Below are positions 1 to 10,767 of a stretch of DNA of 64,000 nt, piece by piece. This DNA is from Moniliophthora roreri (taxonomy: Eukaryota > Basidiomycota > Agaricomycetes > Agaricales > Marasmiaceae): NCBI GenBank assembly GCA_001466705.2, contig LATX02000184.1, forward strand, positions 1 to 64,000, read 5' to 3'. The notes beneath the pieces are model-generated. The model ran no database searches and had not been told where the DNA came from. It saw only the letters and a program-made list of their open reading frames with translations. A program made the translations under genes and the position numbers. Numbering within the stretch: the first letter of the stretch is position 1; the number at the start of each line of letters is the position of its first letter.

Positions 1-28
1 CTCGACCCCAGAGTCCACCGACAAAGAA

Positions 29-667
29 TTGCCTACGAACGAGAACTCAGACTCGCCAGACGAGAAGAAAGAGAACTCACCCGAAGAATCGATCAGCTCA
101 TCATCCTCCAACGACTTAGAAGACGAAACCATGTCTGAAGGTGGCAGCTCAACCCCGAAACTCAAGCCGAGAGAAGACCGGACTCAGATGCAGATGATGA
201 TGATGCAGATGATGATCGAGATCTCAACTGCCGTCCTGGAGGAAATGGAGAAGAAGAAGAACAAGGAATCCAAAGTAGTGGCTCTGGACCCTTTTGAAGG
301 AGATAGGAAGGACACAAAAAGGTTCCTAATGGAGGTCAAGATTTATCTCTGGATGCACCCCACCGAATACGACAATAACGAGAAGAAGTGCCTCTTCTTG
401 CTGTCATACTTACAAGGAAAGAACATGGAAGCTTGGAAGAAGACGCAGAGCGGAAAGATTTTTGAACCTAAGAGTGGGGCAGAAGCGCTGACTTTCAGCA
501 AACTCAAAGATGAGTTCAAGAAACATTATTTGCCAGCAGACATACAGGCTGAAGCACAGATCAAAATCGAAGAAGCCAAGATGACAGACCAAGCCAACAA
601 TTATGTAAATGACTTCAGAGTCATGGCCAATGAATCAGAATACGACGACCAGGCCCTCATTCACATC
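29..667 (+). pseudogene. Retrotransposon gag polyprotein, 3'-truncated
   Basis: Capsid precursor of a Ty3/gypsy element, which would package element RNA in cytoplasmic particles. The frame is open from the window edge, and the first ATG inside it is at 131. The region around residues 85-200 has the usual fungal retrotransposon gag texture: alternating aromatic and charged helices, LQGKNMEAWKK and EFKKHYLPADIQ. It ends with YDDQALIHI and then switches at about 667 into polymerase sequence in another frame. No zinc knuckle follows. Expression as a functional gag is unlikely. Confidence 0.75.
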
Positions 668-670
668 TCG

Positions 671-1049
671 AAACCGCTTTCCAAACGCTGAAAGCGAGAT
701 TCCAACAAGAACCCGTGTTGCACATGCCTGATCCAAAATGACCGTTTGTGATCGAAACCGATGCATCGAAGTGGGCATCGGGCGGGGTATTACGACAGGA
801 AGGACCGGATGGTGAGTTACATCCATGCGGCTACATCTCCCATGCTTTCGATTCTACCGAGCGAAATTATGAGATCTACGACCGAGAGCTATTCGCCATT
901 GTCCGAGCATTGGAAACGTGGAGACACCATCTGATGGAAGGACCCTACCCGGTGACAGTCCTTTGCGATCACAAGAATTTGACTTATTTCCGAACTGCAC
1001 AGAAGCTAAACCAATGGCAAGCCAGGTGGAGTCTTATTCTCTCCCTCTT
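671..1049 (+). pseudogene. Retrotransposon RT end plus RNase H fragment
   Basis: Begins inside the end of the reverse transcriptase (AFQTLKARFQQEPVL). It has one in-frame TGA at 738-740 and continues as RNase H to the N at 1050. RNase H would cut the RNA strand of the RNA/DNA hybrid during element replication. Visible acidic residues in [13 protein letters not shown] and CDHKNL fit the catalytic set of Ty3/gypsy RNase H. Upstream polymerase and downstream integrase are both missing. This is a fragment, not a gene. Confidence 0.8.
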
Positions 1050-1050
1050 N

Positions 1051-1735
1051 ACCACAGACCCCTTCAACCCCTTCGACGTCGACGGTGAACCTCTCGCCCC
1101 CTCCACAGTACCTTTCTTGGCAAATGGACAATTCAACCCGGCCTTCATCAGCATCAGGGACGTCGCCAGAGCCAACCCAGGGGTACCAATCTATTCACAA
1201 CCGTACACAAACGCCTGGGGTGACTGGACCCTGACCCGATACAGCCCTGCTGATTGGAGCTCCACCCGATACGGCCCCAGCAGCTTCAGTATGGGACGAC
1301 GAGACCATCTCCGAAACACCGGAACAAGTCGAACGGAGGGCGACAGTGGACGATGTCTATCAGTTTCTCTGTGCCCTGTGTGCCAACTGGCATACCACCA
1401 TGCCCGCAACTGTCCGCGCTACCGTTGCAAGGAGTGCGGACTATTTGCGCCTGGGCATATTCCTTGGCATTGTAGTCTCCGACAAAGGCCGAATCGACTT
1501 CCTCAAACGAGCAATTCCAGGAGCACACAGCCTGTTAACTACGATCTCTACAGGGGTGACTACGACGATGATCTCTACGGAGACGGAGAACAATGAAGAG
1601 ACTGGCGGGGGAGAAGTGACGGACCCTGACGACTTAGTGCCAATGTTTGTTGGCATACCTGACCACGAAGCTCAAGAGGTGACACTGCCTGACAGACGCG
1701 TTGTTCATGTAGTCAGAATGGGATCTGCTACGTAA
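1051..1735 (+). pseudogene. Fragment with a cysteine/histidine zinc-binding knuckle
   Basis: After the N at 1050 a different sequence begins. One frame stays open to 1596 and contains at 1372-1473 a Cys/His pattern: C-x2-C, then C-x4-C-x2-C, then a GH...HC end. This resembles a nucleic-acid-binding zinc knuckle. The other two plus frames are also partly open here (to 1475 and to 1735), so the true frame may shift. It could be the tail of a gag protein or an unrelated element protein. The N probably joined two contigs, so it should not be read as one gene with the RNase H to its left. Confidence 0.35.
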
Positions 1736-2795
1736 GGACGGGCTGGTGTTACGAACTCATTTTCTTTTCTTTCTTTGTACTACCATGTGACCGTATTCCT
1801 TTCCTCTTTAGTTTTCCTTCTTCTTCATATGACTCTAAAACAGCTCTGATGTAGTGTGACTAATCGTTCTATACCTTTCCACAACGTTCTAGCACTTACA
1901 AACGAGTAAATACATTGTATCTATTTAAGGCCTCTAAAACTGGGTTATAGCTCTTCAGCTTGACCTGGTTAATCATACCTTGTGCTTGCTAAAGAACCTC
2001 TGATCTCTGAACGCTCGAACCCTCAAACTTGAACCTTGAACTTTGACTTTACCTGGTCGGTATCATTGAGGTGTTGACGTTGCTGCGCAAGTGACGTANT
2101 CGCCTCCACTGGCACGAGCTAAGTCTTTGTTTCCCAATTACTTTTGTGAGGAACGAACGCTCAACAAGAAAGTTCAAGAAAAAAGGCAGGCGGCAAACTG
2201 CGACCGAGTCATCACAGGACACCCCCCCATCGCTCCCCCTAGCTTTCAATTCGGCTATTTAGAGTCGTTATTTCCGAAGGCTCGCTATTCTAGCTTATTC
2301 GCTTTTACTGGCGCCAACGCGAAAGAAATTGCAATCACTACTCGGTAGCCAGGTCTTCGTTCCCTGATACATTTTTGAGGACCGCTCAACAAGAAGGAGA
2401 AAAAAACGCAAAGGCAAATGTTTTCCGGATGCTTGCAACACGCATCGCAGGACGGCGTTGAATGGCCGCACAAGCCGCCTGGTGCGATGACACGTCTCGT
2501 CCTTCCTCTGATCCCCTGATTGCTTCTCCGAATGCTCAAATTCAATATTCAGACACATGTCAGGTAAAGGCACGGTATTTCCTGGGCAACTGACTATCCC
2601 CTTCCACCGTTAATTAGTATAATTTGACCTCTGTCATACTCATCAAGTAGCAAACCCGGCCCTTGGGCGTTTCCTTTACGTACCTGTGCTCAACGCTCAG
2701 GCTCCTTATCCGAAAATCCGAATCACCTGACCCATCCCCGGCCCCTCTTGCGCCCCTCCCCCTTTGAATTTCGTCACGAATGGCGTTGAGCCTAT
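1736..2795. other. Intergenic stretch with a diverged tandem repeat
   Basis: No supported gene. A segment near 2121-2215 recurs in diverged form near 2347-2445. Both copies carry a 'GTCTTYGTTYCC...TTTTGTGAGGA...CGCTCAACAAGAA' core, a local duplication about 225 bp apart. A single N at 2099 marks a likely join. Confidence 0.4.
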
Positions 2796-3443
2796 TTAGA
2801 GCAACATGGTTCTGAGCTTGTCGTGTGCACAGTAAGCTCCATAGCTGAGCATTGGATTGGCTTGTTGATCAGATACTAGGGAGGCCGGCCATCGGCGGAA
2901 GGGTATACAAGCAAGCCGAAAAAGCCGCAGTGAAGAGACGCCGGATCCAGTGTAGTTGCCTCGGGTGTTAGAACCCGTTTCGGCTTCCAATTTAACATCT
3001 GCTCTTGTGAAAGGTAGGTGCTGGCTCAGAAAAGTAGGTTTCTCCGCCCAAAACGAGGCAAAGCGGACGTCGGTCTGGGCAAACTGAATGGGCCCTAAGT
3101 TACGGCCAAATGCGAATTCCTTATACGAATTGTTTTGGAATATTGAATCGCCGACAGGGACAAGCGCTAAATCCGAGATAGGTTGCAAGAAGAAGTCAAG
3201 CGTCATATTGAACCAAGATTGTATAATCAGTACGTTTGACACTGACAAGAACACATCAATACAGGAAATTTGATTCGATTCAGGAGAGCAAGAAAATCTA
3301 TGGACATAAGTGACGATGGTCTTTCCTCCCATTACATCAGATATCTGATGCGTACAAAGACTTTTCACATGAAATTTCGATCCTCCTTCATCAGCAAAAA
3401 CCGGAGAGTGGTATAGCAGGTTAGCAGGGGAAATGACACCCAA
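2796..3443 (-). CDS. Open frame of unknown status (215 codons)
   Basis: The longest minus-strand open frame in this part, next to repeat-rich DNA. I recognise no domain, signal peptide or catalytic motif. It has no obvious intron signals and no paralogue in the window. Its composition is not strongly biased, and chance openness or a relic exon cannot be excluded. Listed only so the stretch is accounted for. Confidence 0.2.
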   Translation of the reverse strand: MGVISPANLLYHSPVFADEGGSKFHVKSLCTHQISDVMGGKTIVTYVHRFSCSPESNQISCIDVFLSVSNVLIIQSWFNMTLDFFLQPISDLALVPVGDSIFQNNSYKEFAFGRNLGPIQFAQTDVRFASFWAEKPTFLSQHLPFTRADVKLEAETGSNTRGNYTGSGVSSLRLFRLACIPFRRWPASLVSDQQANPMLSYGAYCAHDKLRTMLL

Positions 3444-4498
3444 TATGCATTGCCTATGAGTCCATTAGTGTTGTAACCATGTATATAAGACCCCATTACC
3501 ATACCTTGAGAATACAACATGTATCATAACCCCCCATGACCGTGAACAAGGGTTATAGCTGTAGATATAACCCCAGCTATAATCCAGTTATAACCTCTCA
3601 TGATAGCAATGGAGGGTTATAATGCTGGGTGTAGCCAGAGTTGTAAACAGGGTTATAACCCCTCGTAACTGTCATGATGGATTATAACCTTGCAGAGCTG
3701 TTACTGAGTAATATAATGTCTAAGTTTTGCTATAAGGCCTTGGGAAAGTACCTGTAAATTTAATTGCTGGGTGTTGCTGTCGACATCGTTTGAGCACAGT
3801 GGAGAAAATCAGATGCAAGGTTGGACATGTGGGATTGGAGATTTGGAGTATCAGACCCAGCCGCTTGGCTCCTCGGAGTTGATTGTAAGACACATCATTG
3901 CTTTTTGACTGGCTTTCACTCATGCTTCAACATCGTTCAAGTATCCAACACCTCCAATGCCCCTCAATAACAAAAAGACACCCCCATAACTCATGTGTCC
4001 AAAACCCTAAACCCTGGCCAGCTCTAAACTGGTCCGTGTGCACTCTCAATTCTCACATAAAGGTGGCCCAAGAATTCCTGACACCCCAACATTCCTTTCT
4101 TCCCTTCCACCACTATCTCCCCTTCTTCCTGCCCTTCCCCTCCCCCTTCCTGCCCCTACACATGCCCTTCTGACTCAATATTTGCTTTCTACAATCTACC
4201 CGCAATATATTGACACACCAAACATGTCTTTTTGAGTAAGTATTTCAGTGCTTGTCTTTTTCATTGATGATGACTAATTCCCATTCTATGTATTGTAGAG
4301 GCAGCTCAAAACTGGAACTAGCAATTACAACAGTTGGAACAGGGATGTCAGATAGTACTTAGGCTGACAGATACGTTCTTGCCCAGCTGGTTGGATTAAT
4401 GATTCTTACACTGGATCCAGCCTGATGCCAACATTCTCCTTACCTATTAAGATCTTGGCACATTGGACACATACCCATGCCCATGCCCATGCTCATGT
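3444..4498. repeat. AT-rich repeat DNA with scattered TTATAACC motifs
   Basis: From about 3460 to 3700 the sequence carries many copies, in both orientations, of a TTATAACC/GGTTATAA core. The same motif reappears around 6300-6370 and 6640, beyond the CACTA-like MITE. CpG is very scarce. The two motif-rich zones could be the ends of one larger non-autonomous element of about 3.2 kb, but no clean terminal repeats or target duplication were found. No gene is supported. Confidence 0.4.
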
Positions 4499-5245
4499 CA
4501 CTACATATGAGGTGTTCTTTTCATGCTATTAATACAAAGGAAATACACTCAGAATACTGCTATATATTCACTTCCAGACAACATTTAGAAAATTCTGTTA
4601 GTTTCAAGCTATTATCACATATTGAAAACAGCAAGCATATTCTGTATTTTAATTTCCAGAAAAGTCTGTGTTTTTTAATAATTTTATAACAATGAAATTA
4701 TAAAATTATCCTTTAGTTTTCTAATTACAGATATACTAGATTTTCTGCCTTATAAAGTAGTGAGAAAACATTCAGAAAATAACCATGAAATTTTGAATAT
4801 TATATCAAGAAAAACATGTTAAATACAAAGGGAAAATTATATGAAAACTATCTAAAAACTGCTGTAAGATATAGTGTTTCCATATGATTTCCCTACTATT
4901 TTCCTAGTGTTTTCCAGGTGTTTTCTCTGACTTTCCTATAATAGAAGATTTGAAATTTTTATCTTATCTTATCAACATTTTCTGAGCATTTTCAACCAGA
5001 AAAAATTTAATCTTTTCTCAGCATGGAAATCATTCTAATATATTGTATTGTCTATTAATTCTCAGCATTTGAAGATACTGTATCTTTTGTTGTTGAAAAT
5101 TTAGCATCCTCCAGACATATTCTTATTGAGGGGATACAATTAAAATTCAGAATTTATAAATGCTTTTTTGAAAATCTTCACTGCAAGAAGATTAAGTGTT
5201 TTCTCAATCAGAAAGCCATGTTAAAAGAACACCTCATATGTAGTG
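4499..5245. mobile_element. CACTA-like MITE, 747 bp
   Basis: Perfect 23-bp terminal inverted repeats lie at 4499-4521 and 5223-5245, beginning CACTACATATGAGGTGTTC. The trinucleotide TGT directly flanks both ends (4496-4498 and 5246-5248), as expected for a 3-bp target duplication. CACTA ends plus a 3-bp duplication are the hallmarks of the CACTA (EnSpm) superfamily. The inside is AT-rich, has no CpG in 4501-5100 and encodes no transposase, so the copy is non-autonomous and needs an enzyme supplied in trans. Confidence 0.75.
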
Positions 5246-6964
5246 TGTGTTATGTGAGTCCTTTGCAATAGCACTAAGTTCAAGTTTGAGCTTGATGGAC
5301 GAGTTCCAAAGCAGGGATGGCTAAGGAATAAGGTGCGAAAGACTAGATTTTGATGGATTAATAGAATAACCCAAACCCAACTGAGGTCAAGCTGGGGAAG
5401 CTTTGACTCTGATTATAGAGTTTAAATACAATCAGTGCCTGTCTAAATATATCTACTCTGCCAAATACAGCTACTTGATCAATAAGCTAAAGCTGAGTAA
5501 AGTCATATCGTTACTAAGAAAGAACTTGAGAGAAGGAATTGATAATGAAAAAGAACATTTGCTAAGCAGTATTTGAAGAAAATGGTTCAGAGAAAGGGGG
5601 GTCATCAAAAATAAGTAATCAGTAAGGTCATGTTGTAACAGTGTGTCCTGTATTCCAGCATTGTCCTACATCTCTGCTCACTTTGCTCTGGTTCTCTCTG
5701 AGTCATGGCCTGTGTATCACAATCTGTCATCATCTCAATGTGCCATCTTACCTGGCTTATTGATGCTGCAAATTGCACTCTTCGTTGTGTTTGCACATTC
5801 TAGAGGTACAGTCATACCTTGTTTGTCAGAGCGACTTGCACTGACACATCTCAATAGTGCCACTGACATAAATGACCCTTGGGGTCAGTCATTTTATCTG
5901 GTAAGTCCATCCCTGAGACTAATATCGACTCAACCACTGATAGCTACTCTTTTCTGCAGCCTGACTGAGTCTCCTTGACATTCTCTGTATGTGATGCTGC
6001 AGGTGGATGCCAGTGATCTGTAAGCCGCTGTGCTCATCAGGCTTGTTCTCTGTCCTTCCCTTCTGGATGAATCAGTATACCAATAATTTCACTAGGCATT
6101 ATCTCTTGTGCAGTTGCATAGGGGTTCTCTTTATAATTTACATCATTATGTACTCTCATTTGTTATTTCACACAATGAATTTACTTGTGTTCCCTATGCT
6201 TTGCTTTGACACTCAAAGTGTGATGTAAGGAATGATATGTGACATATCCTCTGCTCCTGGTAAGAAGTCTAGTAAGTAGTTGAGTCCCTCCTGAGTAGCC
6301 ATAGTGCTCATTACTGGTTATAACCCTCAATAACCTGGTGTAACCCTCCAAACTCGGTATAACTCTTCAAATTTGTTGTAAGCCCTGTTACTAGCACTAG
6401 TCTCTGTCACTTGCTATATCATTTGCTGCTCGTCATATTACACCGTACATGTTGTATTATCTGCTACTCATTGTATTATCCTCCACCCATCATATCTCCA
6501 GCAACTCATCACAATCCTTGAGACTGTTGGTGCTGGGTATTGGGCACTATATTATGCTGGAGATCAATTATGGTTGGAGCTATAATCAATGGTGACCTTA
6601 ATGGGGGATTGTCACCAATCTCAAGGGTCAGTACCCAGTTATAACTTCCCCCAGATTTTGCTGATATTCTATTCAGGGAATTCAAAGGCCCAATTCCCAG
6701 TTTTGGTCTTCCTTCAAGAGAGAGGGCGCCTGTCGTTTTGCTGGGCTGAGGCCTGGGTCGGATGGGCGCTACACACACATAGTATCAAATGATCCCACGA
6801 AACTGTTTGGCGGGTGTTAACTTATCAGGTGGGCAAGTTTATAGTAGCCTACTCATATTCACAGGTTCATATTGGGTGGGAAAATAGCATTCTACTGTCC
6901 ATACATCTGTTTCAAGATTCAAGGAGTAAGAGCAAGTGAGGTGTGGCTATTGTAATCCTCTTTG
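5246..6964. other. Gene-free CpG-poor repeat stretch
   Basis: Continuation of the repeat block. Short open frames (for example 5643-5978) show no domain and look like chance frames in degraded DNA. GTTATAACC-type motifs recur at about 6300-6370 and 6640. Nothing else can be supported. Confidence 0.4.
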
Positions 6965-7726
6965 CATCAGTGAAATGGACACCTAAATATATTGGAATAA
7001 AATGAGTGAAATACATTATAATGGCCAAAATACATTATAATCATTATGGTGTATTTTAATGTAATATAATTGTTGTTCCTTTATTTTAATGGATTAAAAT
7101 GAAGCAAAATGGTTATAATGTATTCTGGCTATTATAATGTATTTTGGCTATTATGATGTATTTCAGCTATTATAATGCATCGGCCCTACCTGGGGGTCGG
7201 AGACAAAAAGAAATAATATTTATTTGTTGCAACCCCCATGAGTTGAACTCTTCACCACAAGGTTGATTAGTCAGCAACCTTGACAGCCGCCAGGCACTCA
7301 AGACCACTGTACCACACTGCCATATGCTTATCAGCACACATAGTGCAATATATCCCCTTACTCAAAAGACCTATCTTCACCCCCCTGCTGTTTCTATTGA
7401 TCAAATCCCCAACCAAAAGCTTCCCTTCACTTTATAGAGTCCTCTCCCTGTCCTCTGGAAGGCATAAAAATGCACTGTTTTGATTGCCTCTGTTACAATC
7501 TATTTTACTACATTATAATAACCCTGTCTCATTTTATTGCATTTTAATGTACTATAATAATACCATCCCATTTTATTATATTTTAATGGATTATAATAAC
7601 ACCAGTCTCATTTTAATGCATTTTAATGTATTGTAATAGCATTGCTTGATTTTAATTTATTATAATGGACTAAAATCAGCAAAATACATTATAATTTATT
7701 ATATTTAGGTGTCCATTTTGCTGATG
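6965..7726. mobile_element. MITE family A, copy 1 (762 bp)
   Basis: Terminal inverted repeats of the form CATCAGYRAAATGGACACC, continuing into CTAAATATA, are at 6965 and, inverted, at about 7699-7726. The interior is filled with TATAATGTATTTTGGCTAT and TTTTAATG-type repeats. Relative to the short copy at 10372 it carries about 408 extra bp (7091-7498), including a tRNA-like module. No transposase is encoded. The 3-bp flanks do not match here (TTG/TAG), unlike copy 3. Confidence 0.8.
7200..7321 (-). repeat. tRNA-like Pol III module (SINE-like) inside the MITE
   Basis: Read on the minus strand, an A-box-like TGGTACAGTGG (7304-7314) is followed by a stable hairpin with arms AAGGTTG/CAACCTT. A B-box-like AGTTCAACTCA (7239-7249) and a T run (about 7203-7208) follow. 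The order and spacing fit an internal Pol III promoter with terminator, as in tRNA-derived SINEs. The T arm is imperfect, so this is not called a functional tRNA. A second, more diverged version is at 8689-8810 in copy 2. Confidence 0.45.
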
Positions 7727-7728
7727 TA

Positions 7729-8451
7729 GCAGAGCCAGTCCTGATATAAGTTCGAACCCACTGTACGTGTNCCACTTGAATTTGAGGTGTGGAAGCAGCA
7801 GAGTTGGGAATCAATTGTCGCAAGGCGAACGGGAGCACTGCGGAAGCTGGAGAAAGACATGGCCCGTCGTGCAGAGATTTTCTCGGGCATTGATGAACCC
7901 CTACAAATTCATAGCTGGTTCTTGGGGAGACCATTTGATATGGCATCCGAGAAGATTCATCGAATCAATGCGGATATTAGCTTCTTCAAGGCTACACAAT
8001 GTTTCATGCCGGAGAAGGAGGCAGAGTTGCAGGAGACCCTCAAGCATTACAACTCGCTTGATTTCATCTAAGAAGTGTTCAAGGAAGGTTTATTCAATGG
8101 AGGCCAGGAGCGGGAAAAGGCTTTCGCGCTGTTGAGAGATAAATCTAGTTTTGATGCAGCGATTAAAGGCTGTCCCGCTCCGAGAAGTTGCTACAACTTA
8201 AACTAGATCGTCTTGTCTGTATATTGAACACATGAAAATTATACAATTTTAATCATATTGCAGTAGTGTAGGCTAATAGCAAAGTGTGCAAGGCCATGAT
8301 CAACGTGGTATCAACCAAGCGGAATGTGGTTGGCATGATGCTGAGTGTAGGTTATTACAGGTCTTGGGTTTGAATTCACCTCAGTTCAAATGGGCCGCCG
8401 GTGGCAGGCACACGTACAGTGGGTTCGAACTTATATCGGGACTGGCTCTGC
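7729..8451. repeat. Segment bounded by 42-bp inverted repeats, carrying a short open frame
   Basis: Inverted repeats at 7729-7770 and 8410-8451 match at 41 of 42 positions (GCAGAGCCAGTCC...). Between them lies a 94-codon frame (7787-8071). After one stop, coding-like sequence continues (EVFKEGLFNGGQEREKAFA). I do not recognise the protein, which may be a captured host gene fragment. Both repeats contain a GGTTCGAAC core, like a Pol III B box. The segment sits exactly between two direct MITE copies. An N at 7771 abuts the left repeat, so the arrangement should be treated with care. Confidence 0.5.
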
Positions 8452-8467
8452 TAAGGGTTCAGACTGT

Positions 8468-9249
8468 CATCCTAAATATATTGGAATAAAATGAGTGAAA
8501 TACATTATAATCATTATGGTGTATTTTAATGTAATATAATTGTTGTTCCTTTATTTTAATGGATTAAAATGAAGCAAAATGGTTATAATGTATTCTGGCT
8601 ATTATAATGTATTCTGGCTATTATAATGTATTTTGGCTATTATAATGTATTTCAGCTGTTATAATGCATCGGCCCTACCTGGGGGTCGGGGACAAAAAGA
8701 AATAATATTTACTTGTTGCAACCCCTATGAGTCAAACCCTCAACCACAAGGTTGATTAGTCAGCAACCTTGACAGCTGCTGGGCACTCAAGACCACTGTA
8801 CCACACTGCCATATGCTTATCAGCACACACAATATATCCCCTTACTCAAAAGACCTATCTTCACCCCCTTGCTGTTTCTATTGATCAAATCCCCAACCAA
8901 AAGCTTTCCTTCACTTTATAGAGTCCCCTCCCTGTCCTCTGGAAGGCATAAAAATGCACTGTTCTGATTGCCTCTGTTACAATCTATTTTACTACATTAT
9001 AATAACCCTGTCTCATTTTATTGCATTTTAATATACTATAACAATACCATCCCATTTTATTGCATTTTAATGTACTATAATAATACCATCCCATTTTATT
9101 ATATTTTAATGGATTATAATAACACCAGTCTCATTTTAATGCATTTTAATGTATTGTAATAGCATTGCTTGATTTTAATTTATTATAATGGACTAAAATC
9201 AGCAAAATACATTATAATTTATTATATTTAGGTGTCCATTTTGCTGATG
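8468..9249. mobile_element. MITE family A, copy 2, left end truncated
   Basis: Same family and orientation as the copy at 6965. The left terminal repeat lacks about its outer 17 bp and starts at CCTAAATATA (8471). The right end is complete at 9249. It carries the same tRNA-like module (A-box-like 8793-8803). The copy is flanked by a perfect 19-bp direct repeat (8452-8470 and 9250-9268), far longer than a normal target duplication for this family. Confidence 0.8.
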
Positions 9250-9268
9250 TAAGGGTTCAGACTGTCAT

Positions 9269-10156
9269 GCGGGGTTCGAAACGGCTATGTTCAAACTGCG
9301 AACCCTGCGGTTACTGAATGCTTGGATTTGAGTAAATAGTTGCTCAACTAAAGACTCCTCGGCATATCTGTTGATTCTGCCAACTGTACCAGAAAACTAA
9401 GGATGAGAGTATTGAGCAACTGGCGCAAGGTCGACCCACCGTTCGACGGTTGTACCTCTACTATCCAATCAACTGTTAGATTTGGTCAATGGGACTCGTC
9501 GCCAATAGTGAAAGATTTAAATCACCAGATGCTTCAATAACGATTTGTACCACCTCAACATCGAGTAAGTATCTTCTTCAGTTCCTCCGCTCCAGATATC
9601 TGGGTCCGCTGTTTCTCCTGGACCATCAGTTTCACCATTTGGATGGAATGGAAGGATCCCAAGTGGTCTACCCTACAATCCGAGTGAGATCAAGTGGAGC
9701 GATGAGGAACGAACTTCAAACTGTCCTACCAACTTAGCCCAGAGAGTCACGCTTTCCTGGCAATGTCACGCGAGTGTTACGTAGAGTAGCTTGCCGGCCG
9801 GTACTGCTGCGAGCGGCCTGGCGAGGAGTCATATAGCTGAGTATGGAAGCCACAAAGGGTTTGCTCAGGGCACACGGCATGGCCACTTGAAGAATAAGGG
9901 ACACAGCCTGCTCTGAAGCTACTGCCAATCGTGATTGCCGCACCGATCTTCATTGCATTCACAGGCGAGTCATTTCATCCCAGAAGCTTGAATGGATAAC
10001 AAGGGCGAAAATGGCCTGACTGGTAAGCACGCGCGTGTGTGCGTGTGGTCGTCGAGTCAGAGCGTATAGNACTATGTTGGTGAGTCAGAAGTTCATGACT
10101 GCAGCATCCCTATTATATGTCGTTAAGAGGAGTCTAAATAAGTGAGTCAGACAGAC
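9269..10156. other. Intergenic stretch between MITE copies
   Basis: CpG content is higher than in the adjacent elements, so this looks like single-copy host DNA. No domain or convincing spliced gene was found. Short frames at 9489-9737 and 9734-9943 are unsupported. An N lies at 10070. Confidence 0.3.
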
Positions 10157-10368
10157 TTACTGGTCATAATACAGTGCGACAGATTTTGCAATATGAAAGG
10201 CATAGAAACATGGGAACTCCTGGTCCATCATATGACAAACTGTGTCAAAATTCTCAGCCTGATCCAGGTACTCAATTAGAGCCTCTGGGTCTTTCACGAA
10301 CTCAACTGAACTGTCGATGATTGGTTGCAGGTACTGAAGAATTTCTTGTCCTCTCTGGATTGAGGGAA
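10157..10368 (-). pseudogene. Host gene fragment interrupted by MITE copy 3
   Basis: A minus-strand frame reads VPSIQRGQEILQYLQPII, then EYLDQAENFDTVCHMM, a coding-like pattern of Leu/Ile heptads and acidic residues. Upstream, the frame passes into the terminal repeat of the MITE inserted at 10372-10725. If the element and one CTT are removed, the flanking host sequence becomes continuous. A stop codon then lies just before this exon, so an intron border may be there instead. The family is not recognised. Confidence 0.35.
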
Positions 10369-10371
10369 CTT

Positions 10372-10725
10372 CATCAGCGAAATGGACACCTAAATATATT
10401 GGAATAAAATGAGTGAAATACATTATAATGGCCAAAATACATTATAATCATTATGGTGTATTTTAATGTAATATAATTGTTGTTCCTTTATTTTAATTCT
10501 ATTTTACTACATTATAATAACCCTGTCTCATTTTATTGCATTTTAATGTACTATAATAATACCATCCCATTTTATTATATTTTAATGGATTATAATAACA
10601 CCAGTCTCATTTTAATGCATTTTAATGTATTGTAATAGCATTGCTTGATTTTAATTTATTATAATGGACTAAAATCAGCAAAATACATTATAATTTATTA
10701 TATTTAGGTGTCCATTTTGCTGATG
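10372..10725. mobile_element. MITE family A, copy 3, short form (354 bp)
   Basis: Terminal inverted repeats CATCAGCRAAATGGACACC at both ends, flanked by CTT on each side (10369-10371 and 10726-10728), which gives a 3-bp target duplication. It lacks the 408-bp middle part found in copies 1 and 2, including the tRNA-like module. Either this is the ancestral form without the inserted module or a deletion derivative. No coding capacity. Confidence 0.8.
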
Positions 10726-10767
10726 CTTATACATCTATATTTGGCCTCATGTCATATATGAAGATTC

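Larger units (their letters stand above)
1..1049 (+). mobile_element. Ty3/gypsy-like retrotransposon remnant with gag joined to RNase H
   Basis: A gag-like reading frame (about 29-667) runs directly into the end of a reverse transcriptase and its RNase H domain (about 671-1049). The protease and most of the polymerase are missing between them, so this is an internally deleted copy. The gag part has an acidic, Glu/Ser-rich N-terminus, a methionine-rich stretch and a capsid-like segment (DPFEGDRKDTKRFLMEVK). The RNase H part shows [34 protein letters not shown] and CDHKNLTYF, a typical Ty3/gypsy series. A TGA at 738-740 precedes PFVIETD, so the polymerase frame is broken too. The copy is cut at the left window edge and at an N (1050). 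It cannot be autonomous. Confidence 0.85.

Noticed and set aside
748..1596. One long protein joining RNase H and the zinc-knuckle part
   Set aside because: The frame crosses an N at 1050 and the two halves belong to unlike parts of a retroelement. The continuity is chance across an assembly join.
4477..4689. 70-codon frame with repeated Met-Pro/Met-Leu start
   Set aside because: It straddles the left end of the CACTA-like MITE and arises from CCCATG repeats plus AT-rich DNA.
7200..7321. Functional tRNA gene
   Set aside because: The T stem does not pair well and acceptor ends are not complementary, so only a tRNA-like module is claimed.
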